NCBI GenBank assembly: GCA_013115125.1
Contig: JABANN010000182.1
Coordinates: 1-55,923 of the forward strand
Direction: 5' to 3'
From: Perkinsus olseni
Lineage: Eukaryota; Perkinsozoa; Perkinsida
DNA length: 55,923 nt
The notes under the pieces: generated by a model
The model's input: only the letters and a program-made list of their open reading frames with translations
Database searches by the model: none
Told to the model about the DNA's origin: nothing
Made by a program: the position numbers and the translations under genes
Shown here: in pieces, positions 12,342-25,512 of the stretch
Position numbering within the stretch: the first letter of the stretch is position 1
Layout: every line of letters starts with the position of its first letter

Positions 12342-15300
12342 TTATGTCCACATTTGTGGCATGTCACAAGAGCTTAGTTGAGGTGATGTTGGGTCAAGAC
12401 ATTGCTGTGGGTAATCTTCTGTATTCATGTAGTGACCAGGTAGTCTAATATGATCATTAGTTATCAGACATGTATAGCTGAAGTGCTCATTGAAGAGGAT
12501 AGGGCTTACAGGATCCTGAAAACAACAATGATGGGGTGGTGGTGGTGGCCTGTTATCGTAGTACTACCATATATTGATAAAGCCCATTCTCTTTGAACAA
12601 CTGTAGAGCTGGTTTAATACCCCAGGCATTTGATATAACATAACCTCTAGAATTCATCTTGCCAACCTCATCACCTGATAACAATCATCACGACTACTCA
12701 ACAATCGGAGCAGCATGACTCGTTACTGCCAAATATCATGAGAACTTTATCCTCCTCATCCAGTGTCCATCCCCACTCGTTAGCTAATGAGTTTTTAGAG
12801 CATACACCAGCACTATCGAGGGGTGTAGTCTCCAAGGCCAAACTCATCTTACTCCTTCCATCAGCCCCAACCAGCGATCTTTGACGTAAATATCGAGCCC
12901 CAAACGAAGCCCATCCGGTATACTAAACAGAAGACAACAATCGGGCATGGTGATGATGATGACAGTAATGATGTACTCACCTTCATATCCCAGTACTCAC
13001 CAACACCCGCTGCCCATGATGGTGTATTATCATCAGGGGCTGCAGAATTGGGCCAGAACCCCATAGGGTTATAACGGTATCGATTGTTGATATCAATAAT
13101 AGCAGCATTAGTGAAGTCCGCCCGTTGACCATCAACCAATGGCACACCATCACCCGGTGTATACTCCTTGAGACCCTTCTGGACTGTAGCTGTAGGACCA
13201 ATGATATCAACTGCCGTATCACTACGTCCAAGCTGCCAAGGGTAGAAGAACTGTGCAGGGGATGTCTGATAGGTACCAACTGATACCCCATCTAGATAGC
13301 GATGCATACAGTTAACAATGGAGAAGTCATCAGCAGCCTTGGATACATAATTAGCATCACCAACAGCAGCGTTGTTGGCTGCTACACAGCATGGACATAC
13401 CCAATCAGTGAGTACACCATTAATAAGGGCTTTCCCTGTACCAAAGGGCGCTGTGAAGAGGCCATAGTAAGGTGAGGTGGCATCATCAACCTCAGCGACA
13501 GTATCATCAACAGCCCATCTTGGTGATACCCAGTTATACGCCTGCTGCATCCATCCAGATAATGTAGTACCTAACAACAGCAGTGATGATGGCAGTACGA
13601 CTGTAGACCTGCTTACGGATCTGATGCCCGTTCTCCCAGTCAATATCTGATATTCTATTATTCCTATCATCTACCAACTTCCTAGCATGCCTCAGTAGAC
13701 GCCAATACGCCTCCCCCACAGCAGCTGGTACAGACCAATGGGTTATCGGACCCCATTTATAATCAGCTGACCCTGAGGTGGTGATGCTGATAATACGAAT
13801 GTTGTTATTGTTGTTGATGGTTATTACCTGGATAACCTGTACCAATAGGATGCAGAGTGTGGTCGTAGAGGTCCCCAAGTGGACTGACATGTGATAGTTG
13901 GAATAGTTCAATATCGAGATAGATGTCAATAACTGGTCTTGGGCCAAGGTCAGGTCGTAGATCCGAGTCCAGGAAGTCGAATACTCTCTTGATGTAGTTG
14001 ATGGTCAGATCATAGTCATCAACACTAGTAGCTGAAGGAGTGGTATGGCTGAGTGTGCAGTCCCATCAACATCACGACTTACCAGCTTCGTTATTGGGAT
14101 AGTACTTAGACCATAGAGGGCCTTGTTTATGGACGTTCTGCTCGGTATCCTCACAGCGACTACCAACTCTACTGCAATCAGCATTCAACTGCGTCCTTCC
14201 ACCAAACTGTACACCATCAATAGGATCCACATGTTGGCCCAATACCATACCAAAGCGTAATGATCTGAACCCAGCCTGCATAAGACTGATCGGTATCCTC
14301 ACTATATCTGAGAATAAGATTAGCACACTAGAAAAAGAGGAGGTGGTGATGATGTGGTAGGATCACCTCCAGTCTTTTCATCCTGGAACATGAGGCTCTC
14401 TATGTACGTCTTAACGCTTCTATAGACATGTTCTCGAGCTACATCAGCATTACCACCATAACAGGGGTCTGCTTCCAACCACCCATCTTCAGTACATAAA
14501 GGTGGATTACCACACAACAGCTCAGCCCACTGTATAACTCTAGCACCCAGACTTCTACCAAGATCGGGTATGGGGTCATATACATTAAGGAATAGTTGTT
14601 GAACCGGCGTGAAGGCATCCTCAGTGGGACCACACATATAACGATACTCCTGACCAGCAGCCTTGGGCTCCCATACATACATTAGATTGCCACTACGACT
14701 ATCTGTCTTCACACCTGATGGATGATGATAAGAACAAATACGTGGTAGTGGAGTAGTAGAACATACATTGACTATCAGTTGTTTGTTGCCATCCCCATGG
14801 CGAACACCATATGGCATTGTCCAACCTACACCAACAACATCAATACGGATAGACGCTATCACACATCTTACCAATTGAAGACGCCATACTGTCCCTTCCT
14901 CCCTTTCATCATGGATCCACTTGTTGGTGAAGTTGTGGTAGTCTCTTCCACCGTTGTAGTCGATGAGTCTGTAGTGGTGACACTACTACCAGTAGTGGAA
15001 CCCTCCAGAGTCGTTGTTTCCATAACCGTTGCAGTAGTAGTGTCAAGAGTGGTAGTTGGTGAAGGAGTGGTAGTGCTGGCAGCAGTAGTACAACTACACT
15101 GAGTACTCGTACCCTGGCAATAGGAAGGTGTAGACCAATGTTTACAATAAGACCCAGCAAGTATATTGGAACAGTAGATATCAGCTGTAGTACAATCAGG
15201 TGGACCATCCGTTTGCCCTCCAGTAGTAGCAACAACACTTGCTGTTGTTGGTGCTTCCGCCGTAGTAAGAGCAGCCGTACTACTACCAATAGTAGGCATG

Positions 15301-15572
15301 GCCTTGGTCGTAGTTACAGTGGTAGTAGGGAGGTCAGGGGTGGTAGTACGAATAACGTCACACGAGCATGTTTGGGTATAAGAGGTATGGCATGTGGATG
15401 GTGTCTTCCAGTACATACAATAATCATTATTATTATTGGATACACCCTTACAGTACTGATCACCCTCATAACAAGTCATACCATGGACAACCCTGTTGAT
15501 GTCAGTTATGACGAAGAGGAGTGGAATGATGACGGTATGTTGCCTTGGCAACCACATAAGGACGGTCGACAA
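12342..15572 (-). CDS. Thr-rich secreted protein with two Cys modules, unknown catalytic role
   Basis: The start at 15572 gives a clear signal peptide (LPRQHTVIIPLLFVITDI). Two Cys modules follow: DQYC...YCMYW...CH...CSC, then DIYC...YCKHW...CQ...CSC. They are separated by long Thr/Ser stretches of mucin type, probably O-glycosylated (inferred). The remaining exons encode globular sequence with several Cys, for example CGPTEDAFTPVQQLFLNVYD, ADCSRVGSRCEDTEQNVHKQ, RPVIDIYLDIELFQLSHVSP and DWVCPCCVAANNAAV. The final exons run to TAA at 12342-12344 (ending SCDMPQMWT). Introns are short. The body looks like an extracellular enzyme or binding protein but no family is recognised. Related Cys modules occur in two other genes of this window. 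Confidence 0.6.
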
Positions 15573-16170
15573 ACAGCAACTGACGAGAATGATAACTCAT
15601 CATTATTACGATCATGACATGAATGAGTTCGAGCAGTAGGCACGCTAGTCGCCTCACTAGGTAGACTGTCTGCTGCCTCACAAGAGTGTCTCAACTTGTG
15701 GCGTGTTCAACCCTAGTCTGATTCCCATTACCCCTGAAATGATACCTTACGGGCATCGTTACTCGAGTTTTATGGCCATCCCCGCTGAGTTAGACGATCC
15801 CCACCGTGAAGGCGGTCATCCATCGGCAACAACAGTGTTTATAATGGACAAAGGGTTGATGAGGTGTATAACCCTGGCAGGGATGGTAACGTCATTGATA
15901 TCGTCGAGTAGAGCATCAGGCATGTGTTACCAGATGTAATATGTCCCCTGGTAAGCACGTAAACTGATAGCGAAGCATGACGACTAGCATAAAGTATACC
16001 ACTGTCCTTGTTGGTGATGTCTTGACGATCATCATCATGATATCTGTTGATTACAACTCAAGTCCTTCTTATGGCAGCGAAATTAACTACTCGCTGTGAT
16101 GCAATATACATCGAAGAGTAGGAAAATTGTATCACCAACACACCACCAACGGTACATGGTAACTCAATGA

Positions 16171-17265
16171 TTGTTTGCTGGTGGTGATGATGATGACAGT
16201 GAAGGTATTCCAGTGTCTAGTATACCACCAAACCGAGGTAACTCATCGATGGGCCGAGACTCGGCCGCCGAGTACACCGGTAATAATACGTATACGTTTA
16301 TTAAAGAATTAACTTATCTACTGCTTATATCCCGTGTCTTCTTTCTGCTTCCCAAAGGACGTGTTGATGTGGCAGTGAGTAGCAGGGTTGTCTGTGGGAT
16401 ACCTCTGCATCAAGGAGTTATCCGAGTTTTCAGTGGATCTGAGCACTGAGAAGTCCAAACGGTCCAACGGTCGACTTTTTCATTCTCACAACACTCTACA
16501 AACTCGAGAGAACAACAACGACCGAAATATTTCGTGTAGGGGGGATGATGATAATCTTGCTATCTTGCTTCTCCTTTTAATTCCTCAACGATGTGGCGGA
16601 TCAGCGTAGTTCCAACGGTATGTCAGTCGGAGCCATCAGGCAACACAGAAGGGCTGTCTGCCGAGGATGAGTAGTATCTTAGGTCGACCCTGGTCATACT
16701 CGGGGAGGGGAATACTTTATTTGTTGTGGTATTGGTTTTTACATGTCGGCTCATGAAGCAGTGGACAACAATGATACCACTATTAATGGCGACAGCAGTA
16801 TACCACCATTGAATAGACATAGTGATGGTAGTAATAAGACGCCCGATGCTGGTGTTGCTCATGGTGATCATACTTAGTTGATAAGAATATTAAAGGGCAT
16901 CTATTATTACCCCCTTGGTCTGTTATACAGCATCAATTACATCAGCATAGAAGGTATCCACGATACACCTCCGAGGGCATACCAATGCGTAAGAACGGAC
17001 TACAATGGCCATGGCATAGATATCAGTGTGCAACTATGTAATAATAACAACACTCGACTAGGGGGTGTCCTTATTATTATTATACAGATTCTTATGGTCA
17101 TTTGATGTAGCATGGTATGCTACCTTCCAACTACAGATGTTACAACCATTAGCAGTCGAAATAGTATTACCCATAATATTCTATGCATCAGCCCTCTTAA
17201 TGGCCATAATGGGCCTCATCACCATGGTAATAACAACATAATCATCATCACCAACACCATCATCG

Positions 17266-17337
<72 letters not shown>

Positions 17338-18229
17338 GTACATTGATCCCGCTGATTCCTGCATATTTGATGAGACTATAGCAGACGCATCACCTAATGG
17401 AGGCTCTCTCTATTGCAGTGGATGCAATTCATTTGTGTAATACACCCCGAACTGTCAACATCATACCACTCCATCCCGGACTCCTCTCCCTTCAGATGTA
17501 CCGGCTCCAAGCATTGTAGAGTGTGTAACAAGTGTGTACGTAATTTCGATCATCATTGTAAGTGGTTGAACACATGCGTTGGCAGGTGAGTGCATTCTGC
17601 TACTACGCCTCCCAGTTAGTCCCTTGCTCAGCTTGAACTATAAGTTCTTTGCCTGGTCTCTTGGATCCACTGTCATATGTACCGGAGTGTATGTTGCCTG
17701 TTGTATTATAATACTATCATTCAATGATATCGATCGATGGAATGCCCTCTATGGTTGGGGTGAAGGCTCATACTACCCACTACAGGTAATGGTACTCCTG
17801 GCTAATGATGATGTTGTATCATCGTCATTATTAGATTATACCTCTCGTCATCAACAGCCTCTTCTTCATTGGGGCATCACATCTAGCTGCCTTCCATATC
17901 TACCTTACTATAACTGGTATAACAACATACGAGTAAGTTGCACAGGTATAGACGATAGGCGGTCATGCCCCCCTATCAGGTTTATAATAGGTAGACGGAA
18001 TAGGAAACATCAGCAGCAGCAGCAGCAGCAGGAGCAGTCATCGACACCTCCTCACCCGAGTGTATCATCATCATCATCATCAGAGCCGGACAGTAGTAGC
18101 AGACGGAGTAGCTCTATGAATAGAGTAATGCCCATGGATGATGATACTGGTAGTAGTAGTAGTAGTAGTAGTGGAGGGGTGATGCTGGAGAGCGATGGTA
18201 ATAGGAATAGCGCTAGTTATGGTAGGTAA
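16171..18229 (+). CDS. DHHC-type protein S-acyltransferase
   Basis: This is a membrane enzyme that transfers palmitate to Cys residues of other proteins. The core is clear: a hydrophobic exon (17090-17229, ending [12 protein letters not shown]), an intron filled with (ATT)n, an exon giving LYCSGCNSF, a 58-base intron, then [11 protein letters not shown] and [14 protein letters not shown] (17497-17585), an intron of about 45 bases, and [20 protein letters not shown] with the next membrane span. This fits the zinc-binding Cys-rich domain and the DHHC catalytic motif. The C-terminal tail is rich in Gln and Ser and stops at 18229. The 5' exons (16.1-17.0 kb) are only partly resolved, and the start could lie further upstream, near 15.48 or 15.7 kb. 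Confidence 0.75.
17268..17338. repeat. (ATT)n microsatellite in DHHC intron
   Basis: About 23 perfect ATT copies make up most of the intron between the second membrane span and the Cys-rich domain. The donor is gtaataac at about 17226, and the acceptor lies just before the exon starting at about 17384. Confidence 0.9.
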
Positions 18230-19926
18230 TCGTGATAGGATAGCCTCTACTGGTATTGGAGTGGGCGCTCTACCATCACATGACCACCACCAACAGCAAG
18301 AGGAGGTTACGGTAGTAGTATAACTCGGCGGCGGCGGCAGTAGTAGTAGTTGTACTACTAAAGTGTGATCAGGGTGATGACATCAGTACGTCGCAACATC
18401 ACCATCACCACCATCTCTCACGCCGATCATCAATGGACCTCGAATCAATAGCTGAGAGTAACTGGTATAACTGCCCTTCACCAGTAACTATTATTCTGGC
18501 AGGTGTTGGTGTGTCGGTCGGCCAAGTTGATAACCCAAGGCAGCCTACAATACAGGAATTAGCAGCAATAGCATCATCATCTCCTAACAGTAGTAGTCAC
18601 TGGATAAGTTATGGATCGAATGGTATGCATGATAATACTACAACCACCAACAATCAACAACAATAACAACAGAGTATAATACCACAATCAATCGACCATC
18701 ACCCCTGCTCCCACTGCTGCTGCTAATGGTGATTATGTAGCACGATCGTCTTCCACATGTCCTTGTTATTGTTGTTGTTGACATTACTGTCCTCCACTAC
18801 GTATAGTATTTAGATGTATTATGTTAATACCATACCACAATTCTCACAACCAAAACCATTTAACCCCAGTGGGTATACCCCACCACCCTCACTGCCTTGT
18901 GTTGAAGTCTTTAATCACACGTCAAGCATGATGGTATCTTTCCCAGTCCTTCTACTACTGTCCATGAATGCTCATACCGGAGCCTGGCATCTCAAGAAGG
19001 TTATCATAAGATACAGGTAGTAGTACTGCTGCTGCACCTGAGGAGGGCCATCCCACCTCCCCTCAGTGAGACTGGAGGCTCGAGTTTGGGCGTTCGATTC
19101 TTCTTCCGACATTTATTACAGCCATGGAGGGACCGGAACCCACAAGTATTATTCACGATTAGTCGTGTCATAGTCATAGTCATAGTCGCTGATGTTGTAG
19201 GTTGAAGTAATAACAACTCATAGCCAATACGAGCATCCACAATTGACCGGTGAATGGGCAAGTGGTGACACCTATACAACTAATATGAGGAAACTACGCC
19301 CATGGCAGGTAGTAGTAGTAGGAGGTACTGTAATGACAGTAGTGCAGCAGATAGAAGATCTCATGAACCTTTATCGTAATAGTGAAGGACCAAACCTCTT
19401 CCTCCGCCATGGCGGGCCTAGGATATGGACCGAGCGTCGGAGTATTCAGGGATTATGGCAGCCCTCACCCGAGGGTAACAACAACAGCTAACATTTACAT
19501 GGAGTACTTCATCATCAACATTACAGGTGCGTTGGTGGCACTGAAATGGTTCCATAAACCCGACAAACCCCCAGTGTACTTAAAATACAGTCCAACCTCT
19601 GTCAAACTAGCCCGACAACATATATCATACGGCAAAGGAAGGTAACAGGAACGAGACTGGTTGTAGTTGTATTCATGTTGAACTTGGTGTGTTGTTAGGT
19701 GGGGGCAGATATCAACTACCGAGAATGATGATGATGATCATGCTGATGTTAGTAAAGGCTTCAATCGCCGTGAATTAGAAGATATATTCAAATCGCCCTT
19801 TATAGCCTGATGTTGATGGTGGTCGCCATGTTTCTGTTACACACACTTCACTTGAGTGGTAGTTATAATATCTGGTAACTTCATTATCATTAGTATATTA
19901 GTAGTCATCATCACCATCATTGTCCA
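18230..19926 (+). other. Unassigned stretch with weak plus-strand exon candidates
   Basis: Open stretches at 18433-18666, 18814-19020 (a hydrophobic segment, FPVLLLLSMNAHTGAWHLKK) and 19288-19645 look partly protein-like, but no family or complete gene can be assigned. They could be 3' exons of the acyltransferase, a separate small gene or 5' exons of the exonuclease. Confidence 0.25.
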
Positions 19927-21185
19927 ATGGTACTCTACTATGCAGCTTTAGATTTCGAATGTAGTATTATCACCCAAGAATGGTAGTAGTAGTAGGATTG
20001 ATGATGTGTGATGTAGGTACTTGCTGTGACCAAACCCCTCAATCAGAATGGTTGAATGAGATTATAGAGTTCCCTGTGGTATTTGTTAATTCCCGTACAC
20101 TGCAAGTGGACTTCTCATTTCATTCCTATGTTAAACCAATTGAACAGAGTAATAATAACAAAAACCGAAACAAACATTCGACCCGCCCAATCTTGCTGCT
20201 GCTGACGTCAGGAGCTCTCACGGACTTCTGCACGCAACTAACCGGGATAGTTCAGAACCAAGTGACGGATGCACCGGAGCTGCCTGATGTAATAATAGAG
20301 TCTAAATCGATCATGGGGGAGTGTTGTATAGGTATTGGACATGTTCCAAGCATTCCTCGATGATCATGGTCTAACGCCTATCGGTCGGTTGTCGAAGAAG
20401 CAAGCTCAATCATTAATACAACAACAGCTACGGGTGATGGTGAGTACATCCCCAACAAGGTCATCTAGAGGGATTAACAACAGCAAGGAGAAGCAGCAGC
20501 AGCAGCAGCAGCAGCAAGACCAATTCGTTATATGTATACCCAACTATCAACACTCCATGTATCATTAGTGAAAGTATTATGAGTAGGTACTGATGGCCCT
20601 TGGGACATATTTAAATTTCTGGTACCAGAATGTCTCCGTAAACGGATACCGATACCCCAATGGGCTCTACACTACGCTGACGTTAGGAGACATTTCCAGT
20701 AAATATGATGATACTTCTCCTCCTCCTCGTCATCTCTGTCGTTGTTGAATAGATATGCTCTTCGACTGGAGAAGTGGTGTAGTATATCAAGTATGTTAGA
20801 GATGCTTGGGCTAACATTCGAAGGAAGACAACATAGTGGCATTGATGATGCTACTAATATAGCTACTATAATAATAACACTCGCAAATGATCGGGTAGTA
20901 ATAAATATGATCCACAACACCTGGGCATCGTCATCATTGTTCTCCTCTCAGAGTCAGACTATGTTCACTAATCGACATGTGGATGTTCATTCAACACCTG
21001 ACCTCGTTAATGCAGCTTTGATATTGGATGCCAATCCATCATTTTATAGTAATGTTAATTGGAGTATGATGGTTGATGATGATACCAGAGGAAGGAGGCG
21101 TCGACAAGAATCCAAGGTTGATGATAATTCAAATCGTTCTCAGGATTATCGTCTTTGTTGTACAGTTGATGCTAAAAGCTCATAA
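19927..21185 (+). CDS. ERI1-type 3'-5' exoribonuclease (DEDDh)
   Basis: Degrades RNA from the 3' end. The family acts on small RNAs, histone mRNA and 5.8S rRNA. The ATG at 19927 gives MVLYYAALDFEC, with the first catalytic Asp/Glu, and an intron of about 53 bases follows. The next exon has NEIIEFPVVFVNS and LTDFCTQLTGI. After another intron comes MFQAFLDDHGL. A further exon (20586-20700) has TDGPWDIFKFLVPECL, with the next catalytic Asp, and WALHYADVRRHF. The last exon has RQHSGIDDATNIA with the catalytic His and Asp. All DEDDh residues are visible. A poly-Gln tract (20490-20515) interrupts the middle and lies in or next to an intron. The C-terminal extension is Ser/Arg-rich and stops at 21185. 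Confidence 0.8.
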
Positions 21186-21847
21186 CTCATTACTTCTTCA
21201 TATCATTCAACTCCCTCACGAGTTACACAACAACAACAACAACCACCACCACCATAATAATAATCATCATTACCAATAATTCTTCAGTCAACTAACGTTC
21301 TCAGCTTTTCTTGTCTTGTGTTGTTCTATAGGCGTTCTTCAAGAACCACTCATCTGTCCAACACCCTCGACGCTTCACTAGTGGGGTATAACCGTTGCAT
21401 GGTGACCCCATCATACCATCAGCATGGTCAAGTAAGCGTCGGTTTCCGTCATGCCTATCACATGTTAATGCTGCTGATAACACAAATACTGCAATTGAGT
21501 AATGAAAATCGCTAGACAAAATCCATCAATGGTGTAGTTCATTGCCGGTTGCTAAGATAGCCGGTATCTCATTGGGCACACTCATCTCCTCTACCGTCGG
21601 ATCTTCAACCATCGGCATCCTTGCACGCTTAGTCTCTTCAATGGCGACTTCTTCCGGTACCTCATGATGATACACAACTAGAACCTAGAATGTATTGTAT
21701 TGTAGTGTCGGGTGAGAGTACATCGGGTATGCTCCAGGAAAGGTAGAGCTTGAAGGTTATAAGAGAATGTTCGATAACAACACATCGCCAAAGGGCATCA
21801 TTCCTTACAGGTCCACTACCCTCAGGCACGTGGGTGAACTGAACCTG

Positions 21848-21891
<44 letters not shown>

Positions 21892-22318
21892 GTTATTGAT
21901 GATGATGACGTTTCCTACATATAACAAGCATACATTGGTAACAACACCCAATATTGATATGATCTCCAGTGTATCGATCCATGTACCTGTTCGCAGAGAA
22001 TGAGTAATAGCCAATGACGGAAGGGTGCATGTCTACGTGTTGTTTGCATCTGCATCTCATCCGTGTTAACAACACCTCTTATCACTCTCTGTAGTTTGAA
22101 TGAATCGTTGTATCTAGTATGATGTTGATGATGATGCCTAGTATCAGCAGCAGCAGCAGCAGCAGGCACGATACTCACGCTTCGGTCAGAGTATGAATGA
22201 GTGATAGGGGGATGACCAAGGGGTAGACAGCACCAAAACAGACACAAACGGCGAAGTCAACAATCATCTCGAACCTGATACGGATGATAATCACCATGAC
22301 GATGATGAGGATGTGTTC
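21186..22318. other. Convergent intergenic region
   Basis: This lies between the 3' ends of the exonuclease (+) and the anoctamin gene (-). It holds AAC/ACC runs (21226-21260) and a perfect GAT run (21849-21888). Open stretches on both strands at 21300-21520 show no recognisable domain, and no gene is called. Confidence 0.5.
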
Positions 22319-24312
22319 CTACCAATCGTCGAATAAATCGTATTCCTCCTGCTGCCTCTGTTCGTCAATATCCTCCTTCAACGTCGGATGCTCCCTTCCT
22401 TTGGTTTTATGATGCGACTCCAACGCTTCCGACTGTCCCTTGTTATTATCTTTGTTATCGCTACGAGACGACCACCACCGCATCAGCATGGGTAGTCCGA
22501 TCTCTTGGAAGTTGCCGAAGACCTGTTGACCGAGGTCCAGGGTTCAATCCCAACACCCGGTGTTTTATACTCACCTGTTTGACGGTCATGAAGATGAATA
22601 ATTGGTTTTTAAGGTAATCGATATCACAACGATAGAATGCAACATAATAGAACCACCCGAGGTAGTTACAAAGTTGGAATAAAACAAGTTTCAATGATAA
22701 TGACTCAAACCTAGCCACGTAGAACCTGAGAGAAAAGTGCACCGAGTGGGAATCGAACCTGGGTGGATGAAGGCATACTTGTGTTTTTCTTTTTGTGTTA
22801 AATAATTAGCAAGTTTATAATAAGTCTTCTGCCAACCACCACTCAACACTATGACCCAGGCCACTGTCGGTAATGACTGTATTATCATCGAATCCGATAC
22901 TTCCTCTGATAGATCCTGAAAAGTGATAATAATAATACTGTAAGATAAGTTTACTATTCCTACCTGTAGCAGAAGTAAGGCTATGATTATCCCGACCGTT
23001 ATACCAAACATCAACCCAAACCCCATCATGGACACGGCTGCCCTCAGATACTAAAGGAGAATCACCATGATAATATAAACACCATCTTACGGTATCAGCC
23101 CCTCCACTGCTGTCTTCATTCTCCTCCTCCTGCTGCTGCTGCTGCTGCTGCTGCTCGGCACCATCAACTATAGTCGAGGAATCGTCACATTCCAAGGCAC
23201 ACCATTTAAATCGGCATGTGGCGAGCAACCTCTTCCACGACTCGACAAAGAATGTGGCCCAGACTGATACAATAACCTGACATAACCAGCAGCAGCAGCA
23301 TTAGCATCCCCATAATCGATCATCTGGGCGAGCGCTATATGCTCTTATTACACAGGTGATAGCTGCCACTATATACTCCCTTCCACTGAGATAGTCGCAT
23401 CTGAATGCATCCCATGAAGGGTCTACCCTCGGGGTTTATTATTATTACAGTTGTAAGAATATACAAACTCCTGCTAGCGGCAACAACCAAGTTCCATATT
23501 GTTGTAATAACTTATAATATTGGGCAACATCACATCCAAAGACCGGTACAAGATACTTCTCATATGGTGCATCGCATGCCTGAACCCGTATCGATACTCC
23601 CATGGACCCTACTAGTAGTCCTACTCCCCAACAAGTTGCTGCCTCTTTCTGCTCTTTACTATTCCTCAGGGTCCACACAGCCTCCATCTCGATGTTATTA
23701 CTCTTCTTATTGAATACATCCTTCATGAGGCAATGCATCAGTTGGAGTTGTTCTAGCATGACCACGTGATGATGATCATCCGATCGTCGAAGTTGGCCAG
23801 GTATTACCAGTCTTAGTGAAGAATGTCTCGATATTCTCGCTGCCTACAAACCTACTCAACGGCAGATCATTACGGCAATAGATCTGCACCGGAGACTGAT
23901 GATCCCCTTTTTCGTCATCCCCAATAAACTCTTTGACAACTTTCCTGAAAATCTCCTGTGCGCCGCACAGCAACGATTCTGTATCAACCGTAACTCTGAG
24001 TACCTCGATTCTGCCATCTCCATCAGTGGTTGGTAGTCTTGTACGGCGATAGCGACGGTTATAGTCCCTTCGTACGGTTCTAATAGATCATCACACGTGA
24101 TACATCAATGATAGTACAGGGCGGCCCCTACCCGGTGTAACATAGACGCTCCTGAGGCCTATGCTCTCTAACAACGGCTCGACATCTTTCTCGACATCAA
24201 CCTCCTTATCAAAATCCACTAAGAGTAATACCGGGGTCTGCTGGATGTGGGTATCATCATCAAGGCTGTATGCCGAGGTACTCGGGGTCGTTGAAGGGCT
24301 CTTGTGCTCTTC

Positions 24313-24344
<32 letters not shown>

Positions 24345-24387
24345 CTTCTTCTTCTTCTTGCTGTTGTTGTTGTTGGTTTAATGACAT
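22319..24387 (-). CDS. Anoctamin/TMEM16-like membrane protein
   Basis: The TMEM16 family comprises Ca2+-activated chloride channels and lipid scramblases. The start at 24387 (MSLNQQQQQQ followed by a Glu run) is cytosolic. Family-like blocks follow in order: DVAQYYKLLQQYGTWLLPLA (about 23500), VWATFFVESWKRLLATCRFK (about 23240), LKLVLFQLCNYLGWFYYVAF (22640-22700), YLKNQLFIFMTVKQV and FGNFQEIGLPML. The stop TAG is at 22319. The block around KLVLFQ...FYYVAF...LKNQL is the characteristic late membrane region of anoctamins. The hydrophilic insert between 22850 and 23200 includes a Gln/Glu repeat. At least three introns carry tRNA-like or recurrent motifs described separately. The N-terminal exons and the substrate are uncertain, and at roughly 500 residues it is short for the family. 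Confidence 0.65.
22541..22551 (+). repeat. tRNA T-arm-like module, antisense in anoctamin intron
   Basis: GGTTCAATCCC lies inside the 52-base intron 22523-22574 of the minus-strand anoctamin gene (donor gtgagt, acceptor caacag). It is oriented opposite to the host, and the flanking GAGGTCCAG resembles a tRNA variable loop. Confidence 0.75.
22749..22759 (-). repeat. tRNA T-arm-like module, sense in anoctamin intron
   Basis: GGTTCGATTCC on the minus strand is followed by CACTCGGTGCA, which looks like a tRNA 3' end, then tttctctcag as the acceptor at 22726. Confidence 0.8.
23314..23337. repeat. 24-base recurrent intron motif, copy 1
   Basis: This lies in the anoctamin intron that separates REYIVAAITC from VIVSVWATFF. 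The 24 bases ending GGGCGAGCGCTA are identical to positions 26649-26672 in an intron of the PI4K gene, in the same orientation relative to the host gene. Confidence 0.85.
24314..24359. repeat. (CTT)n microsatellite encoding poly-Glu
   Basis: A perfect triplet run at the 5' end of the anoctamin-like coding sequence. On the minus strand it encodes a Glu run directly after a Gln run. Confidence 0.85.
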
Positions 24388-24580
24388 TTATATTCAGATA
24401 CTGATGAATGATAACAATAATAATAGTATTATCATGGACTCAACACAATAATGGTAGTGAGTAGTGAAAAATAGGAGGAAAAAGGAGGTATAAATGATGG
24501 CACAATTGACAACAACCCAGAGCCAGTGGTGATGGCGGTGGTGATGGCGGTGGTGATGGCGGTGGTGATGTTCTTCCTCT

Positions 24581-25467
24581 TTACAAGATGCCATTGGTTA
24601 TCCTCTGGAAATTATCGTACTGAATGGTACGCCAATTATTAACACTATTATCGATCAGTACAACTATCTTCTCGATGCACGCTTCCTCTGTTAGATGACC
24701 GAAGAATCTGTCATCCATCTGTTTTATCGTGTTCTGTGCTCCTCCTGCTGTCAGACAATCCATTTTACATCCGGACTCCGCCAACATCCGCACCAAGAGT
24801 ATCAGCCTATCACGATGCTTGCGGGCTTCTAGGAAGCCTCTAATAACAAGGGTTCGGAAGTATTCAAACTTGTCGCTGTCTTCCCCTCCAATAACATCAA
24901 TATACTCTTGAGTCAGCTTGAACGGTGCTGTCTCGAAGGCAAAGTTACCCGGGGCATTCGATAACATATACCCAAAATCTATATGTATGAGATGCCCGTC
25001 CCGATCCAATAATAGATTTCCATTATGTCTGTCACGGACCGCAAGGAAGTAGGAGAAAAGGGAGTAAGCCGCTAGACTCTCGATAAAGTTGTTGCGGGCC
25101 CGGTCCAGGGTATCACGAGAATCACTAAAGGACATGCGGAATATGTCGTCCAATGATTTATCCGGGAATTGCTTCTTCAGAGCATCAATCGATATCGTGT
25201 CAGTCAACTGAAAGTGAGAAGTAGTAGCAATAATTGTCACTCAACCTCCGTAGACATTACCATTTCCATGAGCCCAGAGTTGGCATCTACTACAATAGTC
25301 TCATAAGGCTTGAGCCACAGTGGGAGTCTGGCCTCATCAAATATCGATTGCAGTACTCTGAGTACCATAAACACTATACTGATACTAAGAGCATCATTAT
25401 TACCTAACCAACTGGCCGGCCAGAACCTCTTGTCGAACATCGTCACCGCCCTTCACCATAACCTATA

Positions 25468-25512
<45 letters not shown>

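Noticed and set aside
17112-17381. Poly-Ile protein on the plus strand
   Set aside because: It is the (ATT)n intron of the DHHC gene. Flanking exons join in frame without it.
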